DNA of 64,000 nt, from contig CM055100.1 in assembly GCA_029204225.1 (NCBI GenBank), positions 18,588,244-18,652,243 of the forward strand, read 5' to 3'. The notes below the pieces were generated by a model. It was not told the DNA's origin and made no database searches. It saw only the letters and a program-made list of their open reading frames with translations. Positions 57,894 to 64,000 of this stretch are shown here, piece after piece. Origin of the DNA: Diphasiastrum complanatum. Taxonomy: Eukaryota; Streptophyta; Lycopodiopsida; Lycopodiales; Lycopodiaceae. The translations under genes were made by a program, and so were the position numbers. Position 1 is the first letter of the stretch. Each line of letters opens with the position of its first letter.

Positions 57894-59124
57894 CTTTACA
57901 AACTTAGATCAAACAGACAATGAGATTTGATCTAGATTTTTCAATCAAAAAATTATCTCAAATCAGATTTGCTAGATCCATTCCTCTTTCCAAAAAATCT
58001 GATTCTATATCATGAAAAAGATTTTGAAATTCGATCAATCGATACTTCTCAAAAATGATAAATCTCTCATGATCCAAATCAGAATATATCAGATTTGATC
58101 CAAATTTTGACAGAGACTTGATCTGGAAAATCAAAAACTAAAAATAGGACTGGCGAAGGTTCACTAGGCGAAGGTTGGCTCGGCGAAGGTTGGCTTGGCG
58201 AAGGTTCAACGGTGCTATTTTGGAAAAAAAAGAAGTTTCTGAACAACTTTTCTGAAAATTTCTAGGGAAATAACCTTCGTCGACCTTTTAGATGAAAGAT
58301 TTGACACAAATTAAACTATGGAAAACCGGACGAAGGTTTCTAACACAAAAAAATATAGTTTTTGTAGTTTGGTGAGGGTAAAATTCAAGATTTTCTTTGA
58401 TCTTATCGAGAAAAATCTTCGCCGAACTCAAAAATAGTATATTACTATAAATAGAATGTTTTGAAAACTCGACGAAGGTTCTAGCAAAGGATCATAAGTA
58501 ATACTGGTATTTTTGCAAAGAAGAGACTTTTTTGGCAATAATATGGCAATATGACAACTGATCCTCTGAAAATCTTTCTATTATTGGTATTATTCTTCGC
58601 CGACCTGGCATTAGATAGATCTGAATCACACCTATGCACAGTGAATCGGGCGAAGGTTTTTTTTCTGTATTTTTAGGGTTTGGTGATTTCTTGGTGCTTT
58701 TTTGTGATTTTTTTGATGTTTTTAAAAATCTGCAGGGAATTAATTTTTGCCCTTCAAACTGAAGGTTTTGTAAACAAAACCAAAGGTGTCTGCAACTCGG
58801 CGAAGGTTTCCTAAAAGAGGGTAAAAAGTTATCAGCTCTGATGACACTTTTTGTCTCATTTTGACCAAATCTGACAGATTTGACCGATTTTTGTTATTTT
58901 CTCTGATATCTCAGATCCAAATGGATCTTAAGATTGGTGATCTGAATAGATTTTGTCGTTTAACAATCAGATTAGATTTCAAACAATCAAAACCACTCAA
59001 ATCAAGCAAAATCAATCCCAAACTAACCCTAAAATGCAGATCTAACACTATTCATGCCACGACAAGATGCCTAATGCAAGCTAACCATCCAACAATCATG
59101 CTGTAAATTGAAAAATTGGTGTAG
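57894..59124 (-). promoter_or_regulatory. Long leader with repeated GGCGAAGGTT motifs
   Basis: About 1.2 kb between the primer site and gag without a domain. Some eleven copies of a (G/T)(G/C)CGAAGGTT-like word, mostly plus-strand but some reversed, lie between about 58145 and 58810. Long untranslated leaders are normal in Athila/Tat-type elements; the motif is not something I recognise. Confidence 0.6.
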
Positions 59125-59143
59125 CTCCCCGGCAACGGCGCCA
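59125..59143 (-). promoter_or_regulatory. Primer binding site (tRNA-Asp type)
   Basis: The minus strand reads TGGCGCCGTTGCCGGGGAG, the primer site typical of plant Athila/Tat-like gypsy elements. Confidence 0.93.
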
Positions 59144-59147
59144 AAAT

Positions 59148-59853
59148 TGTAGTGGACTTCTTTCTTTGCCTAACCTAATCTAGGATCAAAGAGACGAGAT
59201 TAGTTGTCACGCGTAAGTTCGTTCGCATGAGAGTGATAGTATAGTTCAGATTTCAGCATGAATGGAAGATCCAAAACTAACTCTAACATCCATAAACACT
59301 ACGATCCATTAACACTATGATCCACAACAAATATAGCTTACTCTTTCTCTCTCTCTCTTTCTCTCTCATAAAAAGTATAATAACATGCAATCCCAATAAC
59401 AATCAGATTCAACAATTAGCAAAATCCAAAGAAAGCATGAGATATGGAGAAGGGAAGAAGAAGAGCAAGGACATTCATCAATCCATTTCTGAAGAGAACC
59501 AATCTGCTTTATTGAAATGAGAAAATGAACATGTGTAGGAACTCGAGTTGGTCCTTTTTTATAATAGGAGGAGGACCCTGGCCTCTAAATCCTATTGGGC
59601 CATTTATGCCTCCCTTATTATTCAAATTTAAAAATAGTGTGAGAACCATCAAAATTTGAGGGAAACCCAACTTTACTCACTAACTTGACAGGCCCCGCGA
59701 CATTAAAAGTCCCGCAAAAAGGCCTAAAGTCCTTTTATTGACTTTTAAATAACTATGTGATCATCGGGTTGGACTTACACATGCAGGGTGCCAAATCTCT
59801 CTCACTTATTAGCTAGGATTAGGGTTGCCTTGGGATCCGCAAACCCTCCAACA
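59148..59853 (-). repeat. 5' LTR of the Tat/Athila-like element
   Basis: About 706 bases; plus-strand ends TGTAGTGGAC and CCCTCCAACA, placed by the primer site on one side and TG/CA ends on the other. A short CT-rich tract is inside. It lies in another element's gag (plus strand, next entry). Confidence 0.7.
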
Positions 59854-59869
59854 CAGCTCTGAATCCAAA

Positions 59870-60500
59870 AAAGTGAGACTGTTCCCTATGATTCTCAAGG
59901 CGACACCAAGGAATGGTTTTTAAACCTTGAACACCCGGACAATATGTCTTGGGAGACCATCACCGTAGCACTCATCAAAAGGTTTAAAAGTTGACCTCAA
60001 AGCTCCAAAAAATGCTAAAGGATGTGGCCGAAAAGACCTTCCGTATCCATGGAAATATATGGTGTCCTGTGTGTGCTCAATGCCATGCTGCCAACGAGTG
60101 CCCACATGCAAGAACATACTATCAGTAGGCACCAAGTCCATTGTACCATTCATATAGACCAGCTTGACCTACAAATTACACACGAAAATGCATCCACGCA
60201 GAGGCCAGGACAATACCAACCAAGGCCAATAGGCCTAGGTTTTCATCACCCTCGATCCTTTGGTTCTATGAACCATCCCAGACCACTTTTACATTCTCAT
60301 CCAGAGTCTTCTTAAGGCCGATCGCTCCCCATCCAACACAATAGCCTTTTTTAGAGAGTCAACATATTACTACATCGTCTATCACACAAGTTGATTCTGA
60401 CTACATAGACCCAACAATGTACTATATAGAAGATATCAATGTGCCTGCTCATCAAGTTTATCCATTTGCACCTTACCAAAATTAGTAGTATTAGATGTGT
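59870..60500 (+). pseudogene. Second gypsy gag, plus strand
   Basis: Frames read KVRLFPMILK, then GDTKEWFLNLEHPDNMSWET and ALIKRF, a Retrotrans_gag pattern. About 60 codons on, a knuckle CPVCAQCHAANEC (about 60060-60100) and a Pro/Gln-rich tail follow. Several frameshifts and stops. The Tat/Athila-like element seems to have inserted beside or into it. Confidence 0.65.
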
Positions 60501-61384
60501 CTAGGCTCATCTACTCTTACTGGTTCTTTTGTCATCCATGGATACATAGTTGCTTCCAATCCAAATAGAGTTACATCCTATCTAGCAACCATGTAAGGAC
60601 TATCTCAAACACCATCCATAGATAAGACCGAGAATGTACCCCTCAAATCTGTGTCTTCATGACGTCTCTATGACCAAGCAATTGATATCATACCTTGGAG
60701 CCAAGTTTTGAGCTACTGCCTGATGAATCATTAGTTTTGTGTCTAGATGACAATCCGTATTTTTTTAATCTGCGTGAAAGTAATCAACCATATAATACAT
60801 CTTGAAGCTTCATCTCACTTCCCCCATCCTTGTCTCAAGTCCTCATTCCCCTTGATGGATCAATCTGAACTTGCTCTCGTTTATCAACTACAGTACTTTG
60901 TGACGTAGACAAATCTACGACATCTGCAGCATACCACTGATATAGTTCAGTGCTTGAAGCAACAAAATCAAGGATGTTACAGATTCTCAACAATGATTAT
61001 GAGCCATCTCTTAAGTTCCAAAAAAAAAAATCGACAAGTTAACTTGTTGATCATTCAAATGAAAAAAAAAAAAAAAAGAGGCCACACACGCCTCGATACA
61101 TTCGCGACCCCTTGAAGGGCTCTCGAACTTCGTGACGAATTCAAACAGCTGCAAAAAATGTCAAATGGAAAATATTTACTGACAAAAGTGCTTACAAAAG
61201 ACAATAATGAGCAAAGGAATATTGATTCATCCAGCCACTTCCATATATCCACATTCATCACTTCCAAGATTACAACACCCCCTATCACACCCACTCCATC
61301 TTTCTCTCACTGCCGTTCAATAACCCCTTGTGTGACATTCACATCATGTCTCACAATACTAAGCTCGTGAACTGTTGACTATCA
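60501..61384. other. No gene recognised
   Basis: Decayed sequence, possibly the continuation of the plus-strand gag element on the left and the leader of the minus-strand copia LTR on the right. A 16-base A run lies at 61061-61076. Confidence 0.4.
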
Positions 61385-61396
61385 GCTCTGATACCA
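61385..61396 (-). promoter_or_regulatory. Primer binding site (initiator tRNA-Met)
   Basis: The minus strand reads TGGTATCAGAGC, four bases from the LTR at 61401. Confidence 0.88.
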
Positions 61397-61400
61397 ACTC

Positions 61401-62655
<1,255 letters not shown>

Positions 62656-62670
62656 CTCCCCCTTAATCTT
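62656..62670 (-). promoter_or_regulatory. Polypurine tract
   Basis: The minus strand reads AAGATTAAGGGGGAG immediately before the LTR. Confidence 0.85.
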
Positions 62671-62674
62671 ACTG

Positions 62675-63235
62675 CTATGAATCTGAACTGCAATTGAGAT
62701 TTATCATATCTACTAAAGTAGAATGTTTATCTCTAGACAATGGCTTTGTCAAGATATCAGCCAACATACAGTCTGTGTGACAATAACTAAGTACAAAATC
62801 TTTATTTTGAACTTTCTTTCTAAGAAAGTAAAATTGAACTTCTATATGCTTAGTTCTATTATGAGTTTGTGGGTTTAGAGATAGAGCTACGCAGCTCTGA
62901 TTGTTGCACTGGAGTATTGTTGGACCGATCTGTGGGAATTGCAGATCCTGTAGTAGCCTTCTGAGCCAAATTATCTCCTTCATTACTGATGTAGCTGCAA
63001 CATATTCGAATTCTGTAGAGGACAACGAAATGCATTTCTGCTTTCTGATGTTCCATGAAATGGGTCCTCCTGCAAGGAAACAAATATATCTTGATGTGGA
63101 TTTCCTGGTATCCACATCTCCTGGCCAGTCTGAATCTGAATAGGTAACTAAAGTGAGTGCAGCTTCTGTATTACCATTATAGCTCAAAGCATAGTGCTTC
63201 ATAGCTTGAATGTACTTCAGTACTCTCTATTTTTT
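62675..63235 (-). pseudogene. Copia RNase H fragment
   Basis: Minus strand: VTYSDSDWPGDVDTRKSTS, GPISWNIRKQKCISLSST, IIWLRRLLQDLQFPQIG and CNNQSCVALSLNPQTHNRTK, then ADILTKPLSRDKH. A clean RNase H C-terminal half with no stop inside, cut off at about 63235 where unrelated sequence begins. Confidence 0.88.
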
Positions 63236-63435
63236 GCTATTTTTGGCTGCCATTCATACATTTTATTAGTTTCTTTTGTCTCTTGAATGCTTTGTCAAGT
63301 TCATGTGTATCAAACGTAGCATTAGGATGCTTTGCCATTTCTAGCTTTTGTAGCTTGTTGTGCAAAGATCTTAGCCAAGTATTTTCGAAGTTTGGATCCA
63401 TTCAAGATCCACTCTTTTCACATTCAGATCTATGT
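63236..63435 (-). other. Unrecognised open frame
   Basis: The minus strand reads MAKHPNATFDTHELDKAFKR and KKLIKCMNGSQK before a stop. Open upstream to about 63420. No family recognised; it may belong to another repeat. Confidence 0.3.
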
Positions 63436-63439
63436 TACA

Positions 63440-64000
63440 TTGGGAACCTTCGCCGAGCATGTTGCACTCATTACGAACCTTCGCCAACCTGCGAAGGTTG
63501 AAACCTTGAGAATTGTTTATAAATGCAGTATCTAGGCAAAGGATGCACCTAGGCAAGGGTTAAACCTACAAAACCTTCGCTGAGAATTCTATAAGCTATT
63601 TTCACAATATTGAGCATGTCTGCAAATTTTTGTCCAAAATTGATGAGCCAAACTAGCACTTTGTCTAATATGCCCTCCAAATTAGGCTATAAAAGAGCCA
63701 ATTTCGATTCATTTCTCACCAGTGCTAGTGAAGATCTCGCAAATTTTTACTTGGACCAAACTTTTTCAAAACTTCAATACAGCTAAACAACTTATTTTTC
63801 AAACACAAAATTTTGCCAAGTTGCTAAGACAAATTCAATTCTTAAACATGTGAATGTGACTTGTTAGTTTTAAGTATAGGTAATGTAATAACAACAAAGT
63901 TGTTGACAAATGCAAAGTAGAAACATATTTGTCAATGTGCATGCTTGGCACATATCACATGTTACGGGTTTAATACATGCATTTAACCCATAAACAATAG
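63440..64000 (+). repeat. Motif-rich tract and promoter-like repeat
   Basis: AACCTTCGCC-type words (the reverse of GGCGAAGGTT in the Tat/Athila-like leader) occur at about 63447, 63476, 63493 (reversed) and 63572. Bases 63644-63750 are related to 36614-36720 and contain CACTTTGTCTAAT and CTATAAAAG. The remainder to 64000 is AT-rich with no gene. Confidence 0.6.

Larger units (their letters stand above)
53690..59853 (-). mobile_element. Tat/Athila-like Ty3/gypsy element with internal inversion
   Basis: On the minus strand: 5' LTR (59148-59853), Asp-tRNA primer site, a 1.2 kb leader and gag. Then comes a segment in the opposite orientation (54086-56155) carrying protease and the first half of RT, then the second half of RT on the minus strand. 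Turning the middle segment round restores a continuous RT. RNase H, integrase and 3' LTR are not found; the H3-like pair lies where they would be expected, so the 3' end may be lost or replaced. Confidence 0.8.

Overview
This is nuclear DNA from a land plant with a repeat-rich genome. The evidence is plant-type Ty1/copia and Ty3/gypsy retrotransposons with initiator-Met and Asp tRNA primer sites, a DUF659-type hAT transposase, L1-like LINEs, long (CT)n arrays and one GT-AG spliced host gene. The sequence does not fix the species. A fern, lycophyte or other large-genome plant would fit, but that is inference. No bacterial, organellar or rRNA/tRNA genes were seen.

Layout. 1-3.4 kb: a 149-base foldback, a scrap of an SNF2-type helicase and a broken hAT transposase. 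3.6-6.9 kb: a 5'-truncated chromodomain Ty3/gypsy element (copy 1), then a further RT scrap. About 8.0-22.5 kb: one minus-strand LINE, split twice by younger LTR elements. One is a complete plus-strand chromovirus (8626-13397, TSD CTCAA). The other is a complete, nearly intact minus-strand copia element (16773-22188, TSD TGGAT, LTRs about 1% different). 22.5-26.9 kb: copy 2 of the same gypsy family as copy 1. 27-28 kb: LTR and LINE scraps. About 28.4-31.8 kb: a spliced host gene on the plus strand, the only convincing ordinary cellular gene. 32.9-46.1 kb: decayed copia elements, mostly on the minus strand, some permuted or interrupted. 46.2-50.5 kb: microsatellites, a palindrome-rich tract and a LINE endonuclease fragment.

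The most unusual part is 50.6-53.6 kb. A minus-strand ORF starts with a divergent histone H3 fold and continues into a roughly 220-residue C-terminal extension. A gene of unknown function lies opposite it on the plus strand. The roughly 0.9 kb between the start codons has a TATA box facing each way, five CACGTG cores between them, and related leader motifs repeated on both sides in mirror orientation. This looks like a co-regulated gene pair, now damaged by stop codons. I recognise no described family with this architecture.

53.7-59.9 kb: a minus-strand Tat/Athila-like gypsy element with an Asp-tRNA primer site, a gag carrying four CCHC knuckles, a leader full of GGCGAAGGTT motifs, and a roughly 2.07 kb internal inversion that cuts the RT between motif B and YLDD. 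59.9-64 kb: a plus-strand gag remnant, a long copia LTR that has internal sequence on both sides and a giant CT/AT tract, a copia RNase H, and a promoter-like repeat also found at 36.6 kb.

Nearly all retroelement ORFs are broken. Several stops are CAG to TAG changes, as expected for long-term cytosine methylation and deamination in CHG context.
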